Position numbers and translations under genes: made by a program. Source: Thermomonas beijingensis (GTDB taxonomy: Bacteria; Pseudomonadota; Gammaproteobacteria; Xanthomonadales; Xanthomonadaceae). Taken from it: a DNA stretch of 64,000 bases. Below, one piece after another: positions 1-9,041 of this stretch (positions within the stretch are counted from its first letter, which is position 1; each line of letters opens with the position of its first letter). The stretch lies in the NCBI RefSeq assembly GCF_020034655.1, contig NZ_JAIQDJ010000001.1, forward strand, positions 372,001 through 436,000, written 5' to 3'. The notes under the pieces were generated by a model, which had not been told where the DNA came from, did not search any database, and saw only the letters and a list, made by a program, of their open reading frames with translations.

Positions 1-570
1 GTGTTTGGCGGCCGCCGCGCCTCGCTGGTGCCGCTGGTGTTCGAGGCCCGCGACTGGACGCATGGCGTGCTGGTCGGTGCCGCGATGGGTTCGGAAACCA
101 CGGCGGCGGCTACCGGCGCGGTGGGCGTGATGCGGCGCGACCCGATGGCGATGAAGCCGTTCTGCGGCTACAACTTCGCCGACTACTTCGGTCACTGGCT
201 ATCGTTCGACCAGCCGGGCGCGCAGCTGCCCAAGGTCTTCCACGTCAACTGGTTCCGCAAGGGCGACGATGGCAAGTTCCTGTGGCCGGGCTTCGGCGAC
301 AACCTGCGCGTGCTGGAGTGGATGATCAATCGCGTCGATGGCAAGGTGGGTGTGCAAGCGACCCCGATTGGCAACCTCCCCATCGAGGCCGACCTCAACC
401 TCGACGGCGTGACCCTCAGCGACGAAGCCCACGCCAAATTGTTCGGCATCGACCACGCCGGTTGGCAAGCCGAATTCGCCAGCATTGGTGATTACCTCGC
501 CGAATACGGCCCGCGTCTGCCGCAGGCGCTGAAAGACGAACAGCAGCGGATTGCGCAGGCGTTGGGGTGA
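1..570 (+). CDS. pckG: Phosphoenolpyruvate carboxykinase (GTP), C-terminal part
   Basis: This is the last 189 codons of a GTP-dependent PEP carboxykinase, which converts oxaloacetate and GTP to PEP, CO2 and GDP at the start of gluconeogenesis. The fragment opens inside the conserved FGGRR substrate-binding segment and continues with [27 protein letters not shown] and FHVNWFRK blocks typical of the GTP-type (not the ATP-type) family. Full enzymes run to about 600 residues, so roughly two thirds lies upstream of the window. The first GTG in the window is an internal codon, not the start. A perfect hairpin follows the stop. Confidence 0.95.
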   Translation: MFGGRRASLVPLVFEARDWTHGVLVGAAMGSETTAAATGAVGVMRRDPMAMKPFCGYNFADYFGHWLSFDQPGAQLPKVFHVNWFRKGDDGKFLWPGFGDNLRVLEWMINRVDGKVGVQATPIGNLPIEADLNLDGVTLSDEAHAKLFGIDHAGWQAEFASIGDYLAEYGPRLPQALKDEQQRIAQALG

Positions 571-598
571 CTTGCCCCGCAGCTGTGTTGCGTTCACC

Positions 599-634
599 CA
601 AGCCCCGGCGCGCAAGCCCGGGGCTTGGTATTTC
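599..634 (+). terminator. Probable terminator after pckG
   Basis: A perfect 10-bp stem (599-608 with 618-627) with a 9-nt loop lies 28 bp past the pckG stop and is followed by a short T-containing stretch. The stem is GC-rich. The U-tract is weak, so intrinsic termination is likely but not certain. Confidence 0.6.
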
Positions 635-730
635 TGGCGGGTAAGCGGCCTTGGCCCAGGCGGGGTTCCGCGGGGTGGTTGCGAGCGAAACTGAATACGC
701 CTTTAGTCACATGAATGCGCACTGAGGGGC

Positions 731-760
731 TTGTTAAAGAATTGTTGACTGGTCTATAGT
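731..760 (+). promoter_or_regulatory. Candidate promoter for the Oar-like receptor
   Basis: TTGTTA (731-736) and TATAGT (755-760) are separated by 18 bp and lie about 75 bp before the receptor start. A TTTAGTCAC motif occurs on either side (702-710 and 802-810), which might be a regulator site. The assignment is by eye and tentative. Confidence 0.35.
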
Positions 761-835
761 CAGCGGGTCAGGCCCATTGAGGCCAGGCGACCTTGTACTT
801 TTTTAGTCACTTCGTCCCAATGGGGGTTACACACA

Positions 836-3800
836 ATGGCTTCTAATTACCTTGCCAAAGGCCTGAAGCGCAGCGCACTCACGATTGCGCTGGGTCTTTG
901 CTTCGCCGGCGGCGTGCAGGCGCAGAGCACCAGTGGTGCCATTTCAGGCTCCGCTCCGGCTGGCTCCACCGTCACCATTTCCAATAACAGCGGTTTGAGT
1001 CGCACCATCACGGTTGATGCAAGCGGCCGCTTCAACGCGGGCAACCTGCCGGTTGGCAACTACACCGTAACCTCGGGCAGCAACAAGCGTGAAGCGCTTG
1101 TGACGGTCGGCGGTAACTCGTCGGTCTCGTTCGAAGGCGGCGAAAAAACGTTGGACACCGTGACCGTGACGGGTTCGTCCATTGCTGCAATCGACGTCAC
1201 CGCAACCGATACCCGCTCGGTGTTGACCGCGCAACAGATCGAGCGTCTGCCGCTGGCACGTTCGGCTGAGTCCATCGCCCTGCTGGCCCCGGGTGCAGTG
1301 TCCGGTGCGGCTGGTTTCTTCGGTGGCCTCGTGTCGTTTGGCGGTGCCGGCGTTTCTGAAAACGCCTATTACGTCAACGGTTACTTCACCGGTGAGCCGC
1401 TGTCTAACCTGGGTGGTTTCTCGCTGCCGTTCGGCGCAGTCGAACAGCAGGAAACCTTCATTGGTGGCTATAGCGCCAAGTACGGTCGTTCCGATGGTGG
1501 TGTGATCAACCAGATTGGTAAGCGCGGCACCAATGAATGGCACTTCGGTGGTCAAGTGACCTACACCCCGAAGGGTCTGCGTGGTTATAACGATGATTTG
1601 TACCTGCCGAATGTGGACTTCTCGGGTGCCAACGCAAATACCGCATTGCCGCATACCTGCGGTGATTCCGGGACTGCTCTTTGCCAATACCAGTACGAGG
1701 ATCCGACGAAGGCCGGGAAGTTGTATTCGCGTGGCGATCAATCGAATGCCTGGCGTCATTCCTACAACCTGTATGCAGGTGGCCCGATCGTGAAAGATCG
1801 GTTGTTCTTCTATGTCGCCGGTGAGTGGACAAAGAATGAATCCATCAGCTCGCCGAACGCACTTTCGGCAGCGTACAAGCCGGGCCATACCCGCCAGACC
1901 GCCAGCACCACGGATACGCCGAAGTTCTACGCCAAGTTGGATTGGAGCATTACCGACAATCACTTCCTGGAACTGACCTACCTGCAGCAGAAGACGGATA
2001 CGACCGGCTACTTCAACGACTATGTGTTTGACACGGGCACTGCAGGGGACCGTATTCCCAACGCTGCGCCAGACAGCTCATGGCAGAAGAACCAGTACGC
2101 CATCTTGAAGTACACCGGCTATCTGACGGACTCGCTGACGCTGAGTGCAACGTATGGCCAGGGCAAGATGCAAACACTGAACCAGCCCTTCCTGATTCCC
2201 GGCATGGCGCTGATTGGCAGCGTGAACAATCAGAACCCGGCGGTTCCCGGGTATGTGACCGGTGGTGTGGGCAACCCGATTGCAGGTTATAACGGCCGTG
2301 ACGCAGTCGATAAGACGCATGGCCTGCGTGCAGACTTGGAATGGGTGCTGGGCGCGCATACCTTGACCGCTGGTATCGACAATATCAAGTTCGAGGCCGA
2401 GAACGAAGGTACCACGCAGTTCATTGATCGCTTCATTTACGGTCGCAGCTCTGCTTCCAATATCGTCAGCGGCCATGTGGGCTCGGCGGTGTCGGTTTCC
2501 AATCCGAGGGGCTATTACGTTTACAAGTACTATCTGAACACGGCGACTGCGATGTCGTTGGATCAGAAGGCTTGGTACCTCGAAGATCGCTGGCAGATCG
2601 CCGACAACTTCCTGCTGTCGATCGGTGTGCGTAACGACCAGTTCACCAATGCCAACAACGTTGGTGCCAAGTATCTGGACGCCAAGAATCAATGGGCACC
2701 GCGTCTTGGCTTTGCCTGGGACGTCAATGGCGATGGTTCGCTGAAGCTGTTCGGCAATGCCGGTCGTTACTTCCTGGCGATGCCGAATAACGTCGCTATC
2801 CGTGGTGCATCGGCGTCCACGTTTACCCGTGACTACTACACCTATACCGGTATCGACGCCAATGGTGCGCCGACAGGCTTGACCCCGATTCCGCGTGTGG
2901 ACGGCGGTACGGGCCCGTACTCCGCGAATGGTGAATACGGCCAGCCGGTTGATGTGCTGAGTTTCGCGCCGAAGGATCTCAAGAACATGTATCAGGATGA
3001 ATACCTGATCGGCATGGAAAAGATGCTGACGCCGAAGTGGATGTTGGGCATGAAGCTGACCCGCCGTAGCCTGAAGTCGGCGATGGATGATATTTGTGAC
3101 CCGGGCCGCATGGAAGCCAAGTTGGAGTCCATCCAGGCAGGGCTTTCGAGCAAGGTCGTGGTTCCGGGTTGCTTCATGTTCAATCCGGGTGGCACCAATA
3201 CCTTCAGCTTGGCTAATGTGACTGGTGGTGGGCGCACCGAAGTGGTCATGACGGCTGCCGATTGGGGCTTTACCGACAGCATGAAGCGTAACTACTCCGG
3301 TCTGGATCTGTATCTGGAGCATCCGTTTGATGGCAAGTGGGAACTGCGCGTCGATTACACGCTCAGCAAGAGCTCCGGCAACATGGAAGGTCAGGTGAAG
3401 TCCGAGTTTGGTCAGGACAACATCTCCAAAACCCAGGACTGGGATGCTGCCGAGATCATGGCCTACGCAAATGGCTACTTGGCAAACGATCGTCGCCATC
3501 AGTTGAAGGTACGCGGCAGCTACCAGATCACCGACGAACTGTCGGTGGGTGCCAACTTCCGGATCAACTCGGGCTCACCGTTCAGCTGCTTGGGTTACTT
3601 CAACCCGGATAACCGCGATGAAAATGGCGGTTCGGCTGACCCGATCGGTTACGGCGCCAGCTATCACACCTGCTTTGGTCAAGTGGCAACACCTGGCTCC
3701 AAGCGCAACCCGTGGACCCGTACACTGGATCTGGGCTTGTCCTACGCGCCCAACTTCCTTGATAAGAAGTTGAAGCTGGGTATGCAGGTTCTCAATGTGT

Positions 3801-3934
3801 TCAATGCCAACGGTGTGCTGCAGGCGGGCGTGACGTCGGAAACCAACCCGTACACCGTCTCGAACACCTTCATGTTGCCGCAGGGTCGTCAGACTCCTCG
3901 GACCGTGGTGTTCACGGCTTCGTACGACTGGTAA
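836..3934 (+). CDS. Oar-like TonB-dependent outer-membrane receptor
   Basis: A 1032-residue outer-membrane beta-barrel protein. Residues 1-29 form a signal peptide (cleavage near VQA-Q). Residues about 31-105 look like a carboxypeptidase-regulatory-type beta-sandwich (PAGSTVTISN, GNLPVGNYTV). A plug domain follows (DTVTVTGSS, then QIERLPLARSAESIALLAPG), and then a long barrel ending in an aromatic residue (ASYDW), the usual signal for barrel insertion. This order matches the Oar family, which is expanded in xanthomonads. The ligand is unknown, and no substrate-processing gene sits next to it. The gene stands alone between two terminators. Confidence 0.9.
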   Translation: MASNYLAKGLKRSALTIALGLCFAGGVQAQSTSGAISGSAPAGSTVTISNNSGLSRTITVDASGRFNAGNLPVGNYTVTSGSNKREALVTVGGNSSVSFEGGEKTLDTVTVTGSSIAAIDVTATDTRSVLTAQQIERLPLARSAESIALLAPGAVSGAAGFFGGLVSFGGAGVSENAYYVNGYFTGEPLSNLGGFSLPFGAVEQQETFIGGYSAKYGRSDGGVINQIGKRGTNEWHFGGQVTYTPKGLRGYNDDLYLPNVDFSGANANTALPHTCGDSGTALCQYQYEDPTKAGKLYSRGDQSNAWRHSYNLYAGGPIVKDRLFFYVAGEWTKNESISSPNALSAAYKPGHTRQTASTTDTPKFYAKLDWSITDNHFLELTYLQQKTDTTGYFNDYVFDTGTAGDRIPNAAPDSSWQKNQYAILKYTGYLTDSLTLSATYGQGKMQTLNQPFLIPGMALIGSVNNQNPAVPGYVTGGVGNPIAGYNGRDAVDKTHGLRADLEWVLGAHTLTAGIDNIKFEAENEGTTQFIDRFIYGRSSASNIVSGHVGSAVSVSNPRGYYVYKYYLNTATAMSLDQKAWYLEDRWQIADNFLLSIGVRNDQFTNANNVGAKYLDAKNQWAPRLGFAWDVNGDGSLKLFGNAGRYFLAMPNNVAIRGASASTFTRDYYTYTGIDANGAPTGLTPIPRVDGGTGPYSANGEYGQPVDVLSFAPKDLKNMYQDEYLIGMEKMLTPKWMLGMKLTRRSLKSAMDDICDPGRMEAKLESIQAGLSSKVVVPGCFMFNPGGTNTFSLANVTGGGRTEVVMTAADWGFTDSMKRNYSGLDLYLEHPFDGKWELRVDYTLSKSSGNMEGQVKSEFGQDNISKTQDWDAAEIMAYANGYLANDRRHQLKVRGSYQITDELSVGANFRINSGSPFSCLGYFNPDNRDENGGSADPIGYGASYHTCFGQVATPGSKRNPWTRTLDLGLSYAPNFLDKKLKLGMQVLNVFNANGVLQAGVTSETNPYTVSNTFMLPQGRQTPRTVVFTASYDW

Positions 3935-3945
3935 GTGCTGAAACC

Positions 3946-3969
3946 CGGAGTGATCACTGGATCACTCCG
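3946..3969 (+). repeat. Perfect hairpin behind the receptor gene
   Basis: A perfect 10-bp stem (3946-3955 with 3960-3969) closes a 4-nt loop 11 bp after the receptor stop and lacks a U-tract. It precedes the true terminator by 18 bp, so it may protect the mRNA 3' end or serve as a second stop signal. Confidence 0.55.
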
Positions 3970-3987
3970 CAGTTGCAGTAAATTGAG

Positions 3988-4017
3988 CCGGCCCTTGCAA
4001 GAGGGCCGGTTTTTTTT
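3988..4017 (+). terminator. Intrinsic terminator of the receptor gene
   Basis: An 8-bp GC stem (3988-3995 with 4002-4009) with a 6-nt loop is followed directly by eight T residues. This is a textbook Rho-independent terminator. Confidence 0.9.
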
Positions 4018-4058
4018 GTGGTTTAAACCCATCGAGGCTTACAGGCATCCCACTCACC

Positions 4059-4634
4059 ATGCTGATGCAGATACACCCGATGCACCCCATGCCCGATGCC
4101 GTGATCGACGAAGACGCGGTGCTGGTGCGGCGTGCGGCGAGTGCGGATGTGGCGGCGTTCGAGCAGCTCTATCGACGCCACCATCGGCGTGTGTATGCGG
4201 TGATCGTGCGCTTGGTGGGGCAGGCGGGTGCGCGGGCGGAGGACTTGACGCAAGAGGCCTTCGTGCGGGCATGGCAGGCGCTTCCGGCATTTCGCTTTGA
4301 GAGCACGGTCGCCACATGGTTGCACCGTCTTGCAGTGACCACCGCGTTGATGGAGCTGCGTGCACGCCGTAGCCGACCGTGGCAGGACGACGATACGGAG
4401 CTGGAGCAGGTCGCCGCCACCGATATGGTAGGCCGTGCCATGTTGGGGCGCGACTTGGAGCAGGCGGTGGCAAGCTTGCCACCGCGCGCGCGCGCGGTGC
4501 TGGTGTTGCATGACGTGGAAGGTTGGACGCACGAGGAAATTGCCACTGAGTTAGGTATGGCGGTGGGTAGTTCGAAGGCGCAGCTGCATCGTGCGCGTGG
4601 GCTGCTGCGGGAGCGATTGGGAGCAATGGCATGA
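4059..4634 (+). CDS. ECF RNA polymerase sigma factor
   Basis: A 191-residue sigma-70-family factor of the extracytoplasmic-function type. Region 2 spans about residues 30-100 (FEQLYRRHHRRVYAV, then the DLTQEAF core at 62-68). Region 4 spans about 138-188 (LPPRARAVLVLHDVEGWTHEEIA, then the helix-turn-helix and LHRAR). Regions 1 and 3 are absent, as usual for the class. It overlaps the next gene by 4 bp (ATGA), the typical sigma/anti-sigma arrangement. The start is uncertain: ATGs at 4059, 4065, 4080 and 4089 share the frame, and conservation begins only around residue 20. Confidence 0.9.
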   Translation: MLMQIHPMHPMPDAVIDEDAVLVRRAASADVAAFEQLYRRHHRRVYAVIVRLVGQAGARAEDLTQEAFVRAWQALPAFRFESTVATWLHRLAVTTALMELRARRSRPWQDDDTELEQVAATDMVGRAMLGRDLEQAVASLPPRARAVLVLHDVEGWTHEEIATELGMAVGSSKAQLHRARGLLRERLGAMA

Positions 4635-5167
4635 ACGACATCAACGATTGCACGCACATGGGGGATGCCCAGTTGCAGCTTGCATTGCGCGGCCTGCGCC
4701 GTGACATCGAGCCCGCTCGGGATGTATGGCCGGGTATTGCGGCCAGGCTATCGCCACAATTTCCGCATGTGCCAGTTCAATCATCGGGCGCATCGGCGAA
4801 AGTCACCCCGATCTGGCCGTGGGCATTGGCGGCGTCATTGCTGTTGGCCCTTGGGGTGTTTGTGCAACCAGGCCCGCAGGCGGCGCGCCCGCTGGCGGTT
4901 GCTGATACGTCCAGCAATCCATCCAATACGGCTGAATTGCCTGTGCAAGCGCAAGTAATGGGGTTGCACTATCAGGCGGCCTTGCGCGAATTGAACACCA
5001 CTGGCTTGCCGGCAAGTTGGCAGCCGGGCCTGCAGGCGCTCGACCATAGCGCTGCACAGATCCAGGCAGCGCTACGCAAAAATCCCGATTCGCCTTGGCT
5101 GATGGGGCAGTTGCGGCAAATCTATCTTCGCAAGATCGCGCTGTCGCGGCGCGCATTGTTGGCTTGA
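4631..5167 (+). CDS. Membrane-anchored anti-sigma-like protein
   Basis: A 178-residue protein with a cytoplasmic N-terminal part (1-60), one transmembrane helix (about 61-79) and a periplasmic tail rich in Ala and Gln. I see no zinc-finger (HxxxCxxC) motif, so calling it an anti-sigma factor rests on topology and on the 4-bp overlap with the ECF sigma gene. Such proteins hold their sigma factor at the membrane until an envelope signal arrives. The next gene follows 13 bp later. It could instead be an unrelated small membrane protein of the same operon. Confidence 0.65.
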   Translation: MNDINDCTHMGDAQLQLALRGLRRDIEPARDVWPGIAARLSPQFPHVPVQSSGASAKVTPIWPWALAASLLLALGVFVQPGPQAARPLAVADTSSNPSNTAELPVQAQVMGLHYQAALRELNTTGLPASWQPGLQALDHSAAQIQAALRKNPDSPWLMGQLRQIYLRKIALSRRALLA

Positions 5168-5180
5168 AAGGAGTAACTCC

Positions 5181-6071
5181 ATGCAACTGCAAATCAAATT
5201 ACTGTCCATGTTGTTGCTGGCTGCAGTTGCGCAGCCGGCCATCGCGGCCACCCCGATCAACCAAACCCGCCCGCTGGATCCGCGTGGTCGGGTTGAAGTT
5301 GACAATGTGAAAGGTCGCGTCGAAGTGGTGGCGTGGAACCGGCCGGAGGTGCAGCTTTCCGGCAGTCTGGGCAGTGGCGTTGAAAAGCTGTCGGTGGAAG
5401 GTGATAGCAAGGTGTTGCGCATCAAAGTGCACTACCCCGCACGCGGACGCAACGCCGAACCCAGCCGGTTGGTGTTGCAAGTGCCGCTGCTGGCGGATCT
5501 GGAAGTGGATACGGTGTCTGCTGATATTTCGGTGAGTGGTGTTGCCTCGCGTGAGCTTGAGTTGCAGTCGGTCAGTGGCGGCATCGCCGCAAACGGCGCA
5601 CCCGGCCGCGGCAAGATCAGTACCGTGAGCGGTGATATCCAGTTGGCGATGAACACCCCTCGACTGCGGGTGGAAACAGTGAGTGGGAAAGTGGTCACCC
5701 AAGGCCGGTTGAATGGTGAAATCGCATTGGAAAGCGTGTCCGGGGACGTGCGCTTGAACACTCTGGGCGAGCGGGTGCGCAAATTGTCGACCAACACCGT
5801 GTCTGGTGACATGGTGCTAGAGTTGGCGCTGGCAGAAGACGGTGAAATCCGGATGGAAAGTGTAAGTGGCGATCTTCGCCTGCAGCTGCCGGCAGACTTG
5901 TCAGCGCAAGTGTCGGGTGAAAGCTTCAGTGGTGACCTAAGTGCGCCGGGCGCGAAAATCCGCAAGGAAGAATTCGGCCCTGGATCCAGCTTTCGGGTGC
6001 GTTATGGTGCGGGCAAAGGCGATATCCGGATGCAGACGTTTTCCGGTGATGCGCGGTTGACCTTGCCCTGA
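5181..6071 (+). CDS. Exported DUF4097-type beta-repeat protein
   Basis: A 296-residue secreted or periplasmic protein. A signal peptide covers about residues 1-22 (cleavage near AIA-A). The mature part is a parallel beta structure with at least eight copies of a [ST]-[VF]-SG-[DGK] motif, one about every 20 residues, as in the DUF4097 (adhesin-like beta-helix) family. The function is unknown. Its place as third gene of an ECF sigma operon suggests a role in the envelope response that the sigma factor controls. An AAAGGAG Shine-Dalgarno lies before the ATG. Confidence 0.8.
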   Translation: MQLQIKLLSMLLLAAVAQPAIAATPINQTRPLDPRGRVEVDNVKGRVEVVAWNRPEVQLSGSLGSGVEKLSVEGDSKVLRIKVHYPARGRNAEPSRLVLQVPLLADLEVDTVSADISVSGVASRELELQSVSGGIAANGAPGRGKISTVSGDIQLAMNTPRLRVETVSGKVVTQGRLNGEIALESVSGDVRLNTLGERVRKLSTNTVSGDMVLELALAEDGEIRMESVSGDLRLQLPADLSAQVSGESFSGDLSAPGAKIRKEEFGPGSSFRVRYGAGKGDIRMQTFSGDARLTLP

Positions 6072-6100
6072 TGGCGTGCTGACAGGCGTTTCAATCAGAG

Positions 6101-6143
6101 CAACCAAAGGGCCGCATCTGCAATGCGGCCTTTCGTTTGGTTG
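6101..6143. terminator. Bidirectional terminator between convergent genes
   Basis: An outer 8-bp stem (6101-6108 with 6136-6143) encloses an inner GC stem (6111-6118 with 6123-6130 approximately) flanked by A and T runs. It lies between the convergent DUF4097 gene and the exported protein on the minus strand, so it can serve both. Confidence 0.75.
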
Positions 6144-6177
6144 GATGTGATGGATCAGCGCGCGGCGCTGGCGCGAA

Positions 6178-7044
6178 TCAAAGATCCTGCTGGTAGCGCA
6201 CATAAGGGACGGTGCCCTCGTCGTTCTCTGCGCCTTTCAGTGAGAATGGGTTTCTGCCACGGGTGACCACATTATCGGCGCCCACGCTGAGTTGACCATT
6301 CCACGGGGTGCGCCAGGTCAGGCCCAGCCCCAGGCCTTTCCACACCGCACTTTCGCCAGGCACATTGACTACGCGGCCGACGATATTGGCACCGAAGTTG
6401 CCATAACCGCCGCCAAAACTCAGGCTGCGAGTGTTCCACTGGTCGGCGATCTGCGGAACGTCTGCTGCCGGCACCAAGCGTGCGCGGGCCACGGTACCGC
6501 CGACACTGACGAAGCCTTCGCCGCCCACGTTCTTTTCTGCGAACAGCGAAAAATCATTTTGCGTGTAGCGTGCACCGCCCAGTTGGCCGGGGGCCAGCCA
6601 TGCCGGCAATACATCACGCCCTTTGCCTGCGGTGATGCCGATTTTGCCGCCATCACGCGACAGTGCCATGCCGGCACTGGCATGCCGGCTGATGTTGCCA
6701 GGCTTGTCTTCCAATGATGCCAACACGCAGTTGCTGGCCAGTTGGCCGATGGCAGGTGCCATGCCACTGCGCCGATCACATAGCAATGCGAGTGAATCGC
6801 CCGACTGCAGGCCGTAGGTGGCTTCCAGTGTGGTGTTGCCGAACCGCCAACGCGCCCCTGTACCGCTGGCAGTGGTCGCGGGTTCCAACATCAGCACGGC
6901 TTCCAGCTTGCCGCTGTCCTTGTTCAACACCGGCACCATCTTGGGGTCGCTGCGTTTGCCGGCTTTTGTCTGCGCGTGTGCGTTGCCGCTGGCAAAGGCC
7001 AGGGCAAAGACGGCAGCAGCAATGGGTAGCAGGCGCAGCTTCAT
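6178..7044 (-). CDS. Exported protein of unknown function, possible outer-membrane barrel
   Basis: A 288-residue protein starting at MKLRLLP. The signal peptide ends near AHA-Q (about residue 25). The mature part is rich in alternating short beta-like stretches and Gly (LSFGGGYGNFGANIVGRV, LGLGLTWRT) and ends with VRYQQDL, which suggests a small outer-membrane barrel. I do not recognise the family. The frame stays open 9 codons further to a TTG at 7071, but the ATG at 7044 fits the signal peptide. A 5-bp hairpin (7079-7092) and an AT-rich stretch with two TTAACAA motifs lie upstream. Confidence 0.65.
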   Translation of the reverse strand: MKLRLLPIAAAVFALAFASGNAHAQTKAGKRSDPKMVPVLNKDSGKLEAVLMLEPATTASGTGARWRFGNTTLEATYGLQSGDSLALLCDRRSGMAPAIGQLASNCVLASLEDKPGNISRHASAGMALSRDGGKIGITAGKGRDVLPAWLAPGQLGGARYTQNDFSLFAEKNVGGEGFVSVGGTVARARLVPAADVPQIADQWNTRSLSFGGGYGNFGANIVGRVVNVPGESAVWKGLGLGLTWRTPWNGQLSVGADNVVTRGRNPFSLKGAENDEGTVPYVRYQQDL

Positions 7045-7163
7045 GGACGAGGTTCGACCAAATGGAATCAAAAGAGTTCCCGCATCTGCGGGGTATTCAG
7101 CTTAACAAATTTATGTTTATTTAACAATACGGCGAAAGCAGGGGTCAGGCCGGGCCTTGAAGG

Positions 7164-8063
7164 TCACTGTACGCCAGCTGCGGCGGAATGTGCACTGTCT
7201 GCAAGGGCGAACAGGCGGGAGATTTGCACCGCATCGAAGTGGTGGGCTTGCCCGCAAAATTCGCATTGCACATGGGCCTGCCCGTGACCTGCCGCCACCG
7301 CGGCATCGGCTTCCTCGCGGCCCAGTGAGACCAGCATGGCCTCCACCCGCTCACGCGAGCAGGAGCAGGCAAACGTCAGTGCCTGCTCGCCCAGCAGTTG
7401 TGGGCTTTCTTCGTGGAACAGGCGATGGATGACTTCGGCCGGCGGCAGCGCCAACAATTCCTCGCGGCCCAGCGTGTCAAACAGCGCACTGGCACGACGA
7501 AAGCCGTCTTCATCGACTTCCTCGCCGGGCAGTTTCTGCAACAGCAGGCCGGCTGCACGCTGGCCATCGCAGGCCAGCAGCAGGCGGCTGAGGAGCTGTT
7601 CGGATTGCTCGAAATAGGCTTCGAAGGCTTGATCCAGGGCGGCTGAATCCAGTGCCACCAGACCTTGATAGCGCATCGGGTCGGCATTGCCCAGCGACGG
7701 ATTTTCAATCGTGATGGCCAGTACGGCATCCTTGCCCAGATCGCGCAAATCACGTGTGGGCTCGCCGGCATCGTCGCGCAACCGCACGATGCCGCGCAGG
7801 GTGCCAGTCGCGGTGCATTCGGCAAACAGGGTGCTGATGGGGCCTTGGCTGCGCAATTGCACCGACAAACGGCCGGCTACCTTGGTATGGCCGGTGAACA
7901 GAGCCACCGCCGCGGTGGCTTCGCCCAGCAGTTGTGCCGCAGTGTCCGGGTAGGCGGCGCGTTCGGCAATGGTCTGCCAGCTGGCATCCAGATGTACGGC
8001 CACCCCGCGCACGCCGGCGGCAGGCAGCAAAAAACGCAATTGGGTATCGTGAACTTGGGGCAT
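7164..8063 (-). CDS. hslO: Hsp33 redox-regulated chaperone
   Basis: A 299-residue cytosolic holdase that binds unfolding proteins under oxidative stress. The C-terminal zinc-binding redox switch is complete: C233-x-C235 (FACSCSRERV) and C267-xx-C270 (CEFC). Oxidation of these cysteines releases zinc and activates the chaperone. The N-terminal region has the usual GPISTLFAECTATGTLRG block. Length matches the family (about 290). It is divergent from mtgA, with a 146-bp gap that should hold both promoters. Confidence 0.95.
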   Translation of the reverse strand: MPQVHDTQLRFLLPAAGVRGVAVHLDASWQTIAERAAYPDTAAQLLGEATAAVALFTGHTKVAGRLSVQLRSQGPISTLFAECTATGTLRGIVRLRDDAGEPTRDLRDLGKDAVLAITIENPSLGNADPMRYQGLVALDSAALDQAFEAYFEQSEQLLSRLLLACDGQRAAGLLLQKLPGEEVDEDGFRRASALFDTLGREELLALPPAEVIHRLFHEESPQLLGEQALTFACSCSRERVEAMLVSLGREEADAAVAAGHGQAHVQCEFCGQAHHFDAVQISRLFALADSAHSAAAGVQ

Positions 8064-8209
8064 GGGGGTTACCGTGAAATGAGGGTGTGCGCAGATAATG
8101 TGCGGCAGGACTGCGGCAAAGCATGCCGGGCAACATCTGGCAGCAACCGGGGAGGACGAATGCAGAAGGTAAATGGGGTGCCATCACCACAATCGCAAGG
8201 TGAGCGCGC

Positions 8210-8965
8210 ATGAGCGCAGGCCAGTGGCGTGGCCGCCTGCGCGGCTGGTGGTGGAAACTGCCGTTGCTGTTTGTCGTATTCAGTGTGTTGCAAGTGCTGA
8301 CGTTGCGCTTTGTGGATCCCATTGGCTCGCCGTTCATGCTGGCGCGCTGGGTGGATGCGGCACTGGCCGGTAACCCCGGGTTTCGCATCCACTACGACTT
8401 CCGCAGCTTGCGCAGCATCTCTGCCAACCTGCCATTGGCGGTGGTGGCATCGGAAGACCAGAATTTTGCCACCCATCATGGGTTTGATTTCAACGCCATC
8501 GAAAAAGCGCAGGCGCACAACGAGAAAATGATTGCGCGTGCGGAACAGCGCGGCACGCCGGTCAAGCGCTTGCGTGGGGCCAGCACCATCAGCCAGCAGA
8601 CCGCCAAAAACCTGTTTTTGTGGCAAGGCACCGGGCCTACGCGCTGGCTGCGCAAGGGGCTGGAGGTTTGGTACACGGCATTGATCGAGACCCTGTGGCC
8701 GAAGCGGCGCATTCTGGAGATGTATGTGAATGTCGCTGAATTTGGCGATGGCGTGTACGGCGCGCAGGCGGCGGCACGGCGATTCTTCGGCAAGGATGCG
8801 TCTGCCCTGAGTGTTGCCGAAGCGGCGCGACTGGCGGCGGTGTTGCCCAGCCCGAAACGCTATAGCGCGACCCGCCCCGGTGCCTATGTGCAGCGGCGTG
8901 CGCAGGCGATCCAGCGGCAGATGGGTGCGGTTGGCGGCGCGGCGTATTTGCAGGTGCTGGAATGA
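8210..8965 (+). CDS. mtgA: Monofunctional peptidoglycan transglycosylase
   Basis: A 251-residue family GT51 enzyme that polymerises glycan strands from lipid II at the periplasmic face of the inner membrane. One N-terminal transmembrane anchor lies at about residues 16-34. The catalytic Glu82 is in [16 protein letters not shown], and the second signature is [17 protein letters not shown]. There is no transpeptidase domain, and the length matches MtgA (about 240), which separates it from bifunctional PBPs. The start ATG overlaps no other gene and is preceded by GGTGAGCGC. Confidence 0.95.
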   Translation: MSAGQWRGRLRGWWWKLPLLFVVFSVLQVLTLRFVDPIGSPFMLARWVDAALAGNPGFRIHYDFRSLRSISANLPLAVVASEDQNFATHHGFDFNAIEKAQAHNEKMIARAEQRGTPVKRLRGASTISQQTAKNLFLWQGTGPTRWLRKGLEVWYTALIETLWPKRRILEMYVNVAEFGDGVYGAQAAARRFFGKDASALSVAEAARLAAVLPSPKRYSATRPGAYVQRRAQAIQRQMGAVGGAAYLQVLE

Positions 8966-9041
8966 GTGATATGGCTTGGTGCAGTGGAGTCAAATCGGAA
9001 GTATGCTCAGGCCAGCATGACCAATCACAGAGGAGACTGCC

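Noticed and set aside
745-760. TTGACT followed by TATAGT as a promoter
   Set aside because: The two boxes are only 4 bp apart, so they cannot be used together; TTGTTA at 731 gives proper spacing.
2078-3499. Long open frame opposite the Oar-like receptor
   Set aside because: Composition is His/Arg/Ile-rich antisense sequence without domains; the receptor on the other strand is clear.
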